Assembly: GCF_003001955.1 (NCBI RefSeq)
Contig: NZ_PVNH01000006.1
Coordinates: 62,001 to 126,000, forward strand
Source of the DNA: Prauserella shujinwangii
GTDB taxonomy: Bacteria; Actinomycetota; Actinomycetes; Mycobacteriales; Pseudonocardiaceae
DNA: 64,000 nucleotides
Direction of reading: 5' to 3'
The notes under the pieces are model-generated. The model worked only from the letters and a program-made list of their open reading frames with translations. It had not been told where the DNA came from and searched no databases. Below are positions 43,684-52,897 of the stretch, one piece after another (position 1 is the stretch's first letter; every line of letters begins with the position of its first letter). A program made the translations under genes and the position numbers.

Positions 43684-45159
43684 TCAGAAGAGCGCGTTCC
43701 AGGCCTCGCGGATCTTGCTGTTGATAGCGGCATCGGCGGACTCGGCGGCGTCCACCAGCGAGGAGGCCGTGTCGCCCAGCGAGTTGACTCCGTCGAGGAG
43801 CGCTCCTCCTGGGTCGGAGAAGCCGTTCTCGAACAGCGAGTCGACCGCGCCGGAGGCGATGACTCCGGCGCCGATCCCGATCAGGGCGCCGGGGATCGCG
43901 CCGATGCCCGCGCCGCCCACAGCACCGGCCACCGCTCCCGCCGCGGCGGGGGCCGCGATACTCGCCAGCAATCCGGCGCCGTTCGATGCCGCGGCCTGCA
44001 CGAGCGACTCCCTTTCGTCGGGCGGTCCCGCGTGGGCGTCGTGAGCCGCACTGGCGATCGCCAGGGGCAGACCGAGCGCGCCGCCCGCCACCTTTCCGGC
44101 CTTCAGCACCTTCGGAGCCACATCGTCGAGTCCCTGGGCCGCAACGGTGGACGCGTGCCGCTCGGCGAGGAGGTTGGCTCCGGCGTCGAGCGCGCCGCTG
44201 CCCGCGGCGTACAGCGCCGGAGTGGGGTCGCCGGCCCCAGGCGTTGGCGGGGCTTCGACGCGGTCCCAGCCGGGATCGTTCATGATGTTGGCCGCCGCCT
44301 GGTTGGCGATGTCGCGATTGCCGTCGACAGTGATGTCGACGATGCGCCGCGCCGCGACGTCGCGTTCGCCGGGTGGGAGTGTCGAAGTGGCGAGATAGTA
44401 GCCCGGCGCCTGCCGAGCGGTGTTCTGCTCGATCGCGTCCGTGGCCGCCCGGACCTGCTCTCCCGCACGCCGTACCTGTTCGTCCATCGCCCTGGCGCTG
44501 TCGCCGACCCCGCGCGTTTCCTCGAGCGAGGAATCCGTCCGCCGCCGCAGTTCCTCCTGAGCCGGGTCCTGCCACGACTCCCTGACGGCCGCCACGCCAC
44601 CCGAGCCGTCCGCGTGCGCGGCATCGGCATCGCCACCGGTGCCGTTCCACTGCTGGCCGAGATCGTCGAGTATTCCCGCCGGTGTTTCGAGGTTCGGACC
44701 TTCGTTTCGGACGGTCGTCGCGAACTCGTCGTCCAGCGGCAGTATCCCTTCGGCTTCCTGTTCCTCGCCGGCACCCTCGCCCGGCGCGTCGGTCTCCCGC
44801 ATCTGGCCGCCGGGGATGGTTCCCGGCACGTCCTCCTCACCGCCCGCGGCCGGTGCCTCCTGTCCGGGCTGCTCCGCGCCCCCGGACTCGGGCGACTGGT
44901 TTCCGTCGTCGGCCGGTGCGGCGTCGGCGGGCTCGCCATCGGCCGGTGCGGCGTCGGCGGGCTCGCTTTCGGCGGGCTCGCTCGTCGTCGTGGCGTCCGC
45001 GGGTGCGTCCTGCTCCGGGGCGGGTTCCTCGTCCGCGGGCGCCGGGGCATCCGGAGAGGCTTCCGGCGGCGCCTCAGCCTCCGCAGCGGGTGGCGGGGCG
45101 CCGGCGCTGTCGGTGCCGCCCCCGCCGGCGCCGGAACCGTCGTCGGAAGGTGCCGTCAT
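43684..45159 (-). CDS. Candidate type VII secretion substrate, large acidic protein
   Basis: A 491-residue protein with no signal peptide. Residues 1-150 are low-complexity Ala/Pro/Glu/Asp; 150-260 are helical (VRESWQDPAQEELRRRTDSS, then AGEQVRAATDAIEQNTARQA); 330-470 include glycine-zipper-like stretches (AAGAVAGAVGGAGIGAIPGA, LIGIGAGVIASGAVDSLFEN). The acidic linker plus glycine-zipper tail is reminiscent of exported ESX proteins or pore-forming effectors. No enzymatic toxin motif is recognised. Its neighbours are an ESX-like protein and an SseB-like protein. Confidence 0.6.
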   Translation of the reverse strand: MTAPSDDGSGAGGGGTDSAGAPPPAAEAEAPPEASPDAPAPADEEPAPEQDAPADATTTSEPAESEPADAAPADGEPADAAPADDGNQSPESGGAEQPGQEAPAAGGEEDVPGTIPGGQMRETDAPGEGAGEEQEAEGILPLDDEFATTVRNEGPNLETPAGILDDLGQQWNGTGGDADAAHADGSGGVAAVRESWQDPAQEELRRRTDSSLEETRGVGDSARAMDEQVRRAGEQVRAATDAIEQNTARQAPGYYLATSTLPPGERDVAARRIVDITVDGNRDIANQAAANIMNDPGWDRVEAPPTPGAGDPTPALYAAGSGALDAGANLLAERHASTVAAQGLDDVAPKVLKAGKVAGGALGLPLAIASAAHDAHAGPPDERESLVQAAASNGAGLLASIAAPAAAGAVAGAVGGAGIGAIPGALIGIGAGVIASGAVDSLFENGFSDPGGALLDGVNSLGDTASSLVDAAESADAAINSKIREAWNALF

Positions 45160-45293
45160 CTCGTACCTCTCGGAACTGGAGAAGGGGCTTGTCGTCTCGC
45201 GTCAGTGTCGTCCGGACCGGGTGCGGGCGGCGTGGTCTGTCCGCTTGCTGCCAGTGGCGCCGCCCGCCGGCCAGGCGCGGCCATGCTGGGCAT

Positions 45294-45596
45294 ATGCCGG
45301 CTTCCGAGAACAACACCGAGCGACAGCACCGTGAACGCGGCCGCGGGTGGCTGCTGTCACTGGCCTCGATCCTGCTGTGGGAGGCCGTGCTCACACTCGT
45401 CGTCCTTGTCGCCGCCGGGCCCCCCGATCCGGACGGCCTCTACTATTCGTACGTCCCCGCGCTCGTCGCCGTGGCCGTGTTCGGCACGCCGCTGACCTAC
45501 CTCGCCGGCTGGCGCCGTCCCCGGCCGTTCCACCAGCTGGTGCTGTTCGCTCTGCCGGTCTTCCTGATCTGCCTGGGGCTCACCCAGTCCGTGTGA
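45294..45596 (+). CDS. Small three-helix membrane protein
   Basis: A 100-residue protein with a polar N-terminus (MPASENNTERQHRERGRG) and three hydrophobic helices (SLASILLWEAVLTLVVLVAA, YVPALVAVAVFGTPLTYLAG, VLFALPVFLICLGLTQSV). Divergent from the substrate-like gene and overlapping the end of the convergent next gene by 17 bases. No recognised family. Confidence 0.6.
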   Translation: MPASENNTERQHRERGRGWLLSLASILLWEAVLTLVVLVAAGPPDPDGLYYSYVPALVAVAVFGTPLTYLAGWRRPRPFHQLVLFALPVFLICLGLTQSV

Positions 45597-46008
45597 CGGG
45601 TCCCGCCGATGCGGGGCGCAGCCAGTCGCTGACGTCGGCGCGGAACAGATGCACGATCACGAGGACAGCCAGCACGATCCCGACAGCGCCCTGGACGGCG
45701 CCCTGGACGACGGCGAGGAGGCCGCTGATCACCGTGAGCACCTCGAGCACCGTCACCACGATCCTCGCCCCCGAAACGCGGCGGCCCAGCAGCACGGCAC
45801 AGCCGATCAGCACGATCGCGACGGCCACCGATCCGTATCCGAGCACGTACTGCAGCCCCGGTACCGAGCGGCCGTGCTCGGCATCCGCCGCGGCGAAGTA
45901 CAGCAGCAGGACCCCCATGGCCCCGTTGGACAGCACCTGAAACGCCAGTATCCCCAGCGAGGCCTTCAGGGCGAACGGCATCCGCGGGCGCCGCGTGGTC
46001 TGTTCCAT
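45580..46008 (-). CDS. Four-helix membrane protein
   Basis: A 142-residue protein with four hydrophobic segments (LGILAFQVLSNGAMGVLLLY, VLGYGSVAVAIVLIGCAVLL, VTVLEVLTVISGLLAVVQGA, VGIVLAVLVIVHLF) and short loops, a layout common in actinobacterial small membrane proteins. Its last codons overlap the preceding convergent gene. Function unknown. Confidence 0.65.
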   Translation of the reverse strand: MEQTTRRPRMPFALKASLGILAFQVLSNGAMGVLLLYFAAADAEHGRSVPGLQYVLGYGSVAVAIVLIGCAVLLGRRVSGARIVVTVLEVLTVISGLLAVVQGAVQGAVGIVLAVLVIVHLFRADVSDWLRPASAGPVTRTG

Positions 46009-46114
46009 GTCACTGCCTTTCGTCGTCGTGTGTCCGGCTGCATGTCACGGTGCGGCACGGGGGATGAGGATTTGATGACAGGCACCGGCCGCACCGTGCG
46101 CTAACCTCGCGCAC

Positions 46115-46786
46115 GTGCGTGTGCTGGTGGCCGAGGACGACGAGAACCTGCGGGTGGCGGTGGAGGCGGCGCTGCGCGGTTCAGGGCTCGCCGTCGACAC
46201 GGCGGCCGACCTCCCGGATGCCGACGAGGCGCTCGCCGTCAACGCCTACGACTGCGTGGTCTTCGACCGGATGCTGCCCGCGGGCGACGCGCTGCCCTAC
46301 GTCGAGCGCCGCCGGCAGGCGGGATGGACGGTGCCGGTGCTGTTCCTCACCGCGCGCGACACGGTGCGCGACCGCATCGCGGGGCTCGCGTGGGCCGACG
46401 ACTACCTCGTCAAGCCGTTCGCGGTGCCGGAGCTCGTGGTCAGGGTGCGCAGCCTGTGCCGCCGCAGCGGCCTGCCCACGCCGTCGGTGCTGCGGTGGCG
46501 GGACCTCGAACTGGATGTCGGCGCGCACGAAGCCAGACGCGGCGGCACCGGACTGCGCCTCACGCGCAAGGAGTTCGCCGTCCTCGAACGGCTCGTCGCC
46601 GCGGCGGGCGACACGGTGGGCAGGGCGGAGCTGATCGCCGCCGCGTGGGACGAGCTCGTGCCCCCCGCCTCGAACGTTCTGGACGTGCTGGTGACGCAGC
46701 TGCGGCGCAAGCTCGGGCCACCGCCCGTGCTGCACACCGTGCGCGGCGCCGGGTACCTGCTCGGCGACCCGGCCCCGCCCGCTTAG
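46115..46786 (+). CDS. OmpR-family response regulator (orphan)
   Basis: A 223-residue regulator. The receiver is intact: acidic pair in [10 protein letters not shown], phospho-Asp in [12 protein letters not shown], and [13 protein letters not shown]. The winged helix ends [13 protein letters not shown]. The GTG at 46115 is the start. It is closely similar to the regulator at 52211 over [27 protein letters not shown], suggesting duplication, but has no kinase beside it. Its end overlaps that of the AAA ATPase gene. It may share the kinase at 52894. Confidence 0.88.
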   Translation: MRVLVAEDDENLRVAVEAALRGSGLAVDTAADLPDADEALAVNAYDCVVFDRMLPAGDALPYVERRRQAGWTVPVLFLTARDTVRDRIAGLAWADDYLVKPFAVPELVVRVRSLCRRSGLPTPSVLRWRDLELDVGAHEARRGGTGLRLTRKEFAVLERLVAAAGDTVGRAELIAAAWDELVPPASNVLDVLVTQLRRKLGPPPVLHTVRGAGYLLGDPAPPA

Positions 46787-48465
46787 AACGGCTGACCGCC
46801 CTCCATGGCGCCGAGCACGTCACCAACGGTGAGGCCGCGTAGCTCGGCGGCGTCCGGTATCCGGCCGAGCCGGCTCAGCCTGCCGGACTGGACCTTCCTG
46901 ATCGCCTCGAACAACCGCCGCGCGTCGCGGGCGTTGCCGAAGCCCGGCTCGGTGGAGATCCGGCCGAAGTACGCGGCGAGCGCGGGCTCGGACCGGGGGT
47001 CCAGCTCGTAGTCCCCCGCGGTCACCATCCGGCCGATGATGCCGATCAGCTCGTCCGGGGTGTAGTCCTCGAACTCGACGGTCCTGGCGAACCGCGAGGC
47101 GAGGCCGGGGTTGGCGGCGAGGAACTGGTGCATCTCGGCCGTGTAGCCCGCGACGATCACCGCGATCCGCTCGCGATGGTCCTCCATGAGCTTCACCAGC
47201 GTGTCGATGGCCTCCTGCCCGAAGTCGCCGCCGGAGGCGGGCTGCCGGGCCAGCGTGTACGCCTCGTCGATGAACAGCACGCCGCCGAGCGCCTCCTCGA
47301 AGACCCCCGCGGTCTTCTCGGCCGTGTGCCCGATGTACTGGCCGACCAGGTCCCGGCGCGACACCTCCCGGAACTTCCCGTCGGGCAGCACGCCGAGCTC
47401 GCGCAGGAGTTCGCCGTAGGTGCGCGCGACGGTCGTCTTACCCGTGCCGGGCGCCCCGGCGAAGACCAGGTGGTGACTGAGCGCGCCGGTGGCCAGCCCC
47501 GCGCGCGAACGCCAGGCGTTCACCTGAATCTCGTCGACGAGCGAACGCACCTCGGCCTTCACACCGGGCAACCCCACCATGGCGTCCAGGTCCGCGAGCA
47601 GCCCGTCGAGTGGTCCGGAACCGCCCGCGGTGGCAGCGGGTTCGGCGACGATCGTCGCCGTCGCCGTGCCGGCGAGCCGGATGGCCGGCTCGGCGGTACC
47701 GGTCACGTCACACCCCTCGATCGTGCCTGCGCAGTGCGGTCCCACGTCGATGCCGACGCCGAGGGTGTCACTGACGGACAGCTGACGGAGCACCGGCTCG
47801 CCACGGTGCGCCACCGCGATCCCGGCCTGGCTCGTCCTGCAGATCCGGCAGTTCTCCACGACCGGACGTGCGTGCTGGTAGATGTAGAGCCCGCGCTGGC
47901 CGCAGCCGCCGATCGTGCACGACCGGATCACGGGGTCGGCCCCGAGCCCGACGATGACACCGTCCGCGGCGACATCGCTGATCGTGACGTTCTCGACGAC
48001 CCCGGAGGTGCCCTCCAGCACCAGCCCGTGCTCCGCTCCCGTGATGGTGACGTCCGTGATGGACAGCGGGCCCGGCCCACGGACCGCCACACCCGGCCCT
48101 CGCTCGGCGCTCACCGTGCAGCCGTCGAGGGTCAGCTCCGCGTTCTCCACCTGGACGCCCGCGGCGGCGCCCGCGCGCACCGTGAGCCCGCGCACGACCA
48201 GCACGCCGCCGCGAGCCCGCAGCACGGGGACGTCGGCGCCCGTGCCGTCGAGCACCACCTCCGCGCCCTCGGCCGCACACAGGGTGAGACCGCGATCGAG
48301 CAGCTCGAGTGTCTCGGCATAGGTCCCCGCCGAGATGGACACGCACGCGCCGTCGGGCGCACCCAGCACCGCCTCGCCGAGGGTGGGGTAGGCACCGTGC
48401 CTGCCGGGGTCGACCAGGACGGTGCGCGGCGTGACCGGGGCCTTCACCGGCGCGTCGTCAATCAT
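46783..48465 (-). CDS. eccA: Beta-helix-AAA ATPase fusion, EccA-like
   Basis: A 560-residue protein. Residues 15-270 form a right-handed parallel beta-helix ([20 protein letters not shown] and repeated [16 protein letters not shown]-type rungs); residues 290-555 are a CbxX/EccA-type AAA ATPase with Walker [12 protein letters not shown], Walker [14 protein letters not shown] and the arginine finger region [17 protein letters not shown]. EccA handles type VII substrates, normally with an N-terminal TPR domain, so the beta-helix is an alternative recognition module. Start ATG 48465 overlaps the LuxR-type gene. Last gene of the SARP-EccE-LuxR operon. Confidence 0.85.
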   Translation of the reverse strand: MIDDAPVKAPVTPRTVLVDPGRHGAYPTLGEAVLGAPDGACVSISAGTYAETLELLDRGLTLCAAEGAEVVLDGTGADVPVLRARGGVLVVRGLTVRAGAAAGVQVENAELTLDGCTVSAERGPGVAVRGPGPLSITDVTITGAEHGLVLEGTSGVVENVTISDVAADGVIVGLGADPVIRSCTIGGCGQRGLYIYQHARPVVENCRICRTSQAGIAVAHRGEPVLRQLSVSDTLGVGIDVGPHCAGTIEGCDVTGTAEPAIRLAGTATATIVAEPAATAGGSGPLDGLLADLDAMVGLPGVKAEVRSLVDEIQVNAWRSRAGLATGALSHHLVFAGAPGTGKTTVARTYGELLRELGVLPDGKFREVSRRDLVGQYIGHTAEKTAGVFEEALGGVLFIDEAYTLARQPASGGDFGQEAIDTLVKLMEDHRERIAVIVAGYTAEMHQFLAANPGLASRFARTVEFEDYTPDELIGIIGRMVTAGDYELDPRSEPALAAYFGRISTEPGFGNARDARRLFEAIRKVQSGRLSRLGRIPDAAELRGLTVGDVLGAMEGGQPF

Positions 48466-49189
48466 CGGCAGCCCCCTCCAGCCAGCCGCGGTCGGCGGCC
48501 TTGGCTCCTGCCTGGAACCGGCTGCGCGCGCCGAGCCGGTCCATCAGACTCGACACCATGCGCCGCACGGTGCGCACCGAGACGCCGAGCGCGGCCGCCG
48601 CCGACTCGTCCGTACAGCCCGCCGACAGCAGCGACAACAGATCCCGGTCCCGCCTGTCCAGCCCGGCAGGCCTGGGCCGCGGGCTCGCGGTCAGCGGCAC
48701 CGCCGACGGCCAGAGGCATTCGACCAGCTCGGTGATCGTGGCGACGACGCTCGGCAGCCGGAACACGGCCACGTCGGCGACATCGGCGCGTCCATCGTGC
48801 CCGCCCTGCCGCTCGGCGGGCACGATGGCGAACGCCCTGTCGACGACGAGCGCCTCGACGGGCACGGCGGGCATCGTGCGGATCTCCGCTCCGTCCTGGG
48901 CGAGCTGCGCGAGACGCTGCGACGCTCCGGCCGCGATCCGCGCGTGGTCGGGGAACAGCATCCGGTACCGGACGCCGCGCCGCAGGTTGGCGTGGTCGAT
49001 CCGGCGGAAGGCCGTCACCGGGTCGCCGGGCGCGCCGCGCAGCGAGCTGACGACGAGCACCTCCCGTTGTGCGGCGGCCAGCTTCGCCGTCACGCGCGCG
49101 TGCCGCGACACCGGCTGGCACGAGGCGTGTCCCTGGAGGACCGCGAGCCGCGGCGGCGCCTCGCGCAGGTCGGGCAGCGACTGGGTCAT
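48458..49189 (-). CDS. LuxR-type regulator of the ESX operon
   Basis: A 243-residue protein. The C-terminal HTH is recognisable ([40 protein letters not shown]); the N-terminal half resembles the TrmB/PLD-like sensor seen in such regulators ([32 protein letters not shown]). The ATG at 49189 shares bases with the EccE stop (TGATG) and follows GGAGG. Translational coupling inside a secretion operon suggests it adjusts ESX expression. Confidence 0.8.
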   Translation of the reverse strand: MTQSLPDLREAPPRLAVLQGHASCQPVSRHARVTAKLAAAQREVLVVSSLRGAPGDPVTAFRRIDHANLRRGVRYRMLFPDHARIAAGASQRLAQLAQDGAEIRTMPAVPVEALVVDRAFAIVPAERQGGHDGRADVADVAVFRLPSVVATITELVECLWPSAVPLTASPRPRPAGLDRRDRDLLSLLSAGCTDESAAAALGVSVRTVRRMVSSLMDRLGARSRFQAGAKAADRGWLEGAADD

Positions 49190-50487
49190 CACGGGGTTCC
49201 TCCGATCGGCAGCGACGCGGCGACCGCCGCGGCGTGTTGGTTGTCCATGCGCTCGAGGCGGATCCCGGGTGGCGGCGTCCTCAGCAGCGACTGGGCCGCC
49301 GCGTCGACGGCGGCGTCGGTGGTCGCAGCCACCCGGACCACCGCGGCGTGGCCCGGCACGGTGACGGAAACGGTGCAGGCGGTGCCGGGAACGGCGGCGA
49401 GCACGTGGTGCAGCGCGCGCACGCGGGCCACCGGTGACCGCGTGCCCAGGCCCGAAAGGCGCAGGCCGGCCTGCGCGATCGGCCCGGCACGCCAGTACCG
49501 GCGGTGCTCCCGGATCGCTGCTCTGCCCGGACCGGTGTGGGTCAGCGCGGCGAGCGTCGCGAGGATCTCGTCCTCCGTCAGCGCGGTCAGGAGCCCGCCC
49601 GCCAGACCCGTCCTCCTCAGCCTGCGGTGCAGCTTGCGCACGGTGTTGCTCACGGCCGCGAGCAGCGGGGCGTCGTCCGCGAAAGCCGGGTCGCGCACGG
49701 CCCTGACGACCAGCCACACGCGGGTCTGGTCCGCCTGCCGGGGGCCTCGGTGCACGACGAGCTGGAACCGGACCGCCGGCTGTCCCGGCTCGGCTGCCTC
49801 ACCGAGCGACGCGCCCGAGAGCGCGAACTCGACGAGCGCGGCGGCGCCGGCGGCGGCGGGCCGCAGCACGGCGACGAGCCCCTCGGCGCGGCTGACGACA
49901 CCCGAGGGCGTCCCGGCCAGCGTCGCGGTGCGCACGCTCGCTCCGGGAGCCAGGGTCCCGAGCAGCAGCCGGGCCCCGTCGGCGCCGGGCAGATCCCGCT
50001 CGCGACGGCGCAGCAGCAGCAGGACCCGCTGCGCCAGCTCGTCGGACAGCCACCTGCCACGCACCCGCACCGCGGTGCAGCCCAGCAGTGCCACCGCCGT
50101 CGGCACCAGGACGATGACCACCGGCCACGGCCCGGCCGCCGCGAGGAACACGAGCACGAGAGCGAGCTGCCAGCAGACGATACGCAGCACCGGCAGGCCG
50201 AGCGGTTCCCGGTGAGCGGGCCGCTCGCGCGGCGGCGAGGGTACTGTCTGGCCGGCCAGCTGGGCGTGCTGCACCGGGATCGGCGCCGTGGTGGTCTCGG
50301 GACGGTCCCGGACCACTGTCTCGGCGGCGGCAGGCCGTGCGACCGGTTGTCGCGCCGCGGCGGCTCGCGCCGCGGCGGCGACGGTGGTGACCGGCAGGGT
50401 GGAACCTCGCGATGTGGCCTTCCCAGCCTGCTCCGGTCTCGCCACGCTCGCGGCGGCAAGCTTCTGCTGTTTCCCCACAGTCAACAC
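49189..50487 (-). CDS. eccE: EccE-like type VII secretion membrane component
   Basis: About 432 residues. Two membrane helices near residues 100-150 (IVCWQLALVLVFLAAAGPWP, VVIVLVPTAVALLGCTAVRV) follow a disordered Ala/Pro/Arg-rich N-terminus, and the rest is a soluble EccE domain (EGLVAVLRPAAAGA, YWRAGPIAQAGLRLSGLG). EccE flanks the ESX membrane complex at its periphery. The GTG at 50487 is a tentative start and overlaps the SARP stop by seven bases. Confidence 0.8.
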   Translation of the reverse strand: MLTVGKQQKLAAASVARPEQAGKATSRGSTLPVTTVAAAARAAAARQPVARPAAAETVVRDRPETTTAPIPVQHAQLAGQTVPSPPRERPAHREPLGLPVLRIVCWQLALVLVFLAAAGPWPVVIVLVPTAVALLGCTAVRVRGRWLSDELAQRVLLLLRRRERDLPGADGARLLLGTLAPGASVRTATLAGTPSGVVSRAEGLVAVLRPAAAGAAALVEFALSGASLGEAAEPGQPAVRFQLVVHRGPRQADQTRVWLVVRAVRDPAFADDAPLLAAVSNTVRKLHRRLRRTGLAGGLLTALTEDEILATLAALTHTGPGRAAIREHRRYWRAGPIAQAGLRLSGLGTRSPVARVRALHHVLAAVPGTACTVSVTVPGHAAVVRVAATTDAAVDAAAQSLLRTPPPGIRLERMDNQHAAAVAASLPIGGTP

Positions 50488-52175
50488 CGGTTCCCGCACG
50501 CCACCCGCACCGCCGGTCCGGGCGAACCCACCGACGCACACGTGCGGCACGCCGCGACGTGGATCACGAGCCGGTGGCGGCGGTACCGCCCGGTCCCGCG
50601 CGGGTCGAGCAGGCTCACGTCCACGAGTGCCTCGAGCGCGGGCAGCGTGGCCTCGGGCGCGCGGCCAAGGATCCGCGCGGCCGCGGCGAGATCGAACTCG
50701 GCAGGCAGGGCGGCGAGCCCGGACAGCACCGACCGCAGCTCGCCGCGCAGCCGCTGCACCGGCGCCGCCAGGGCTCGCCGGTGGCCGCTCGCGCACGCGA
50801 GCACGCGGCACGGGTCACCGCCGAGCTGCTCGGCCAGCGACCGCACCGACCACAACGGACGCGTGGCGAGCCGGTCGGCCACCTCCCGGATCACCGCGGG
50901 AATCCCGCCGAAGCACTCCACGAGCGAGTCGGCCGAGCCGCCTGTCGGCTCTCCCCCGGCCGGGGCGAACATCGCCATCGCATCGGCCCGCGGCAGCGGG
51001 CCGAGCGCGATCCGTGCGGCGCCGTCGACGTGCCAGTCCCGCCGCCGCGTGGTGATCAGCGTCAAGGTGCCGGAGCCCGGAGGCAACAGCGGCGCGACCT
51101 GGCCGAGCCCGTCGGCGTCATCGAGCACCACCAGCACCCGCCGGTGCGCGAGCTCCGATAGCCACAGCGCGGACCTCTCGTCCAGCGCGTCGGGGACGAA
51201 CGACTCCGCGACGCCGACCCGGCGCAGCAGGCGGGCGAGTACCTCCGCGGGGCCGAGGCCGCGCAGGTCAACGAAGAACTGGCCGTCGGGGAACGCGTCG
51301 GCCAGCCCGTGTGCCGCGTGCACCACGAGCGCCGTCTTGCCGACCCCCGGCATTCCGTCCACGAGCACCACACCCCCCGCGAAACGGGCAGCGGCACGCG
51401 GCGGCGCACGTCGCGGCCTGCCGACCGCGATGGCACGGGCGGCCTCGCCGAGCGCCTCCTCGTAAGCCGCCTGGAGCTCCCTGCCGGGACCAACGCCGAG
51501 TTCCCTCGCCAGCACGTGCCTGGCGCGGCGGTAAGCGCCCAGCGCGTCGGCACGCCTGCCCTCGGCGTGCAGCGCGCGCACCAGGAAGGCCCACGCCCCC
51601 TCGCGCAGCGGGTCGTCGCCGGTGAGGGCGGTCAGGGTACGTGCCGCCTCGTCGGCGCGGCCGAACGCGAGCTGCGCGGCACCGAGCTCCTCCCGCAACC
51701 GGCCGTGCAGCTCGACGAGCCTGCCGGCCTCCTCCGCCGCGCTCGGCACGCCGTCGTACGGGTGGCCACGCCACAGCGCCAGCGCCGCGCCCAGTTCGTC
51801 GATGGCCGTCGCGAGGTCTCCCTCGTCCACCGCCGCATGTGCCCGGGCGGCGTGCTCGGCGACGCGGCCGGTGTCGAGCTCACCAGGCAGCACCCGCAGC
51901 CGGTAGCGACCGGGCGCGCTCTCGATCCGCGACCGGCCGGCGTCCGCGGGCAGCAGGCGCCGCAGCTGCCACACGTAGGTCTTCAGGTTGGCCCGCGCCG
52001 ACGGCGGTGCGGCAGCTTCGTGCCAGGTTGCGGCTGTCAGCGTGGCGGCGGTGACCCACGCGTTAGGGTGCTGCAACAACGTCACCAGCACGGTCGCGGC
52101 CTTGCCACGGCCGAGCCGGTGGATGTCCCCGCCACGGCCCTGCACCTCCAGCGGCCCCAGAACACGGAAAAGCAT
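50481..52175 (-). CDS. SARP/AfsR-like regulator with NB-ARC domain
   Basis: A 564-residue regulator. An N-terminal OmpR-like DNA-binding domain (FRVLGPLEVQGRGGDIHRLG, then ARANLKTYVWQLRRLL) is followed by a BTAD domain (LALWRGHPYDGVPSAAEEAG, LVRALHAEGRRADALGAYRR) and an ATPase (VLVDGMPGVGKTALVVHAAH; HRRVLVVLDDADG). No TPR tail, so it is shorter than AfsR. The ATG at 52175 is chosen because the DNA-binding domain starts there. It heads the ESX operon and is divergent from a two-component pair 35 bases away, which may regulate it. Confidence 0.87.
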   Translation of the reverse strand: MLFRVLGPLEVQGRGGDIHRLGRGKAATVLVTLLQHPNAWVTAATLTAATWHEAAAPPSARANLKTYVWQLRRLLPADAGRSRIESAPGRYRLRVLPGELDTGRVAEHAARAHAAVDEGDLATAIDELGAALALWRGHPYDGVPSAAEEAGRLVELHGRLREELGAAQLAFGRADEAARTLTALTGDDPLREGAWAFLVRALHAEGRRADALGAYRRARHVLARELGVGPGRELQAAYEEALGEAARAIAVGRPRRAPPRAAARFAGGVVLVDGMPGVGKTALVVHAAHGLADAFPDGQFFVDLRGLGPAEVLARLLRRVGVAESFVPDALDERSALWLSELAHRRVLVVLDDADGLGQVAPLLPPGSGTLTLITTRRRDWHVDGAARIALGPLPRADAMAMFAPAGGEPTGGSADSLVECFGGIPAVIREVADRLATRPLWSVRSLAEQLGGDPCRVLACASGHRRALAAPVQRLRGELRSVLSGLAALPAEFDLAAAARILGRAPEATLPALEALVDVSLLDPRGTGRYRRHRLVIHVAACRTCASVGSPGPAVRVACGNRC

Positions 52176-52210
52176 GCGACCAACGATCGCGGCACGAACA
52201 TGAGGATCCG

Positions 52211-52897
52211 ATGACAGCGACGGCACGGGTGCTGGTGGTCGAGGACAACGAGGACCTGCGCGTCGCCGTCGCGGCCGAACTGCGGGCGCAGGGCTTTCAC
52301 GTCGACGAGGCCGCGGATCTGGCGGAGGCGCACGCCGCGCTCGGTCGAGCGGACCACGACTGCGCGGTGTTCGACCGCATGCTGCCGGACGGCGACGCGG
52401 TCACCTACGTGGGTCGGCGCAGGCAGGACGGCTGGGCCGTACCCGTGCTGTTCCTCACGGCGCGCGACGCCGTCGCCGACCGGGTCGCGGGCTTCGAGCA
52501 CGGGGGCGACGACTATCTGGTGAAGCCGTTCGCCGTCCCCGAGATGTCGGCCAGGGTGATCGCGCTGTGCCGCCGCGCCGGTGAGCGACGGTCGCCCGTG
52601 CTGCGCCACGGCGACCTCGAACTGGACAGCGCGCGACGACGGGTGCGGCGCGCGGGAGCCCTGGTCACCGTGAGCGACAAGGAGTTCGCGATCCTCGAGT
52701 ACCTGATGGCCCGCCCCGAGCAGGCGGTCACCCGCAGCGAGCTCATCGACCACTGCTGGGACACCAGCACCGATCCGATGTCCAACGTGGTGGACGTGGT
52801 CGTCCGCCGGTTGCGGGCGAAGCTGCGCACGCCCGAGCTGATCCACACGGTCCGCGGTGTCGGCTACCGCTTCGGTGCGGCGCGGAGCGGCTCGTGA
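52211..52897 (+). CDS. OmpR-family response regulator
   Basis: A 228-residue regulator with an intact receiver (VLVVEDNEDL, phospho-Asp in [25 protein letters not shown]) and winged helix (VSDKEFAILEYLMARPEQAV, VVDVVVRRLRAKL, VRGVGYRFG). It overlaps the histidine kinase by four bases (GTGA), so the pair is a standard two-component system. Close paralogue of the regulator at 46115. Likely target: the divergent SARP-led ESX operon. Confidence 0.92.
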   Translation: MTATARVLVVEDNEDLRVAVAAELRAQGFHVDEAADLAEAHAALGRADHDCAVFDRMLPDGDAVTYVGRRRQDGWAVPVLFLTARDAVADRVAGFEHGGDDYLVKPFAVPEMSARVIALCRRAGERRSPVLRHGDLELDSARRRVRRAGALVTVSDKEFAILEYLMARPEQAVTRSELIDHCWDTSTDPMSNVVDVVVRRLRAKLRTPELIHTVRGVGYRFGAARSGS

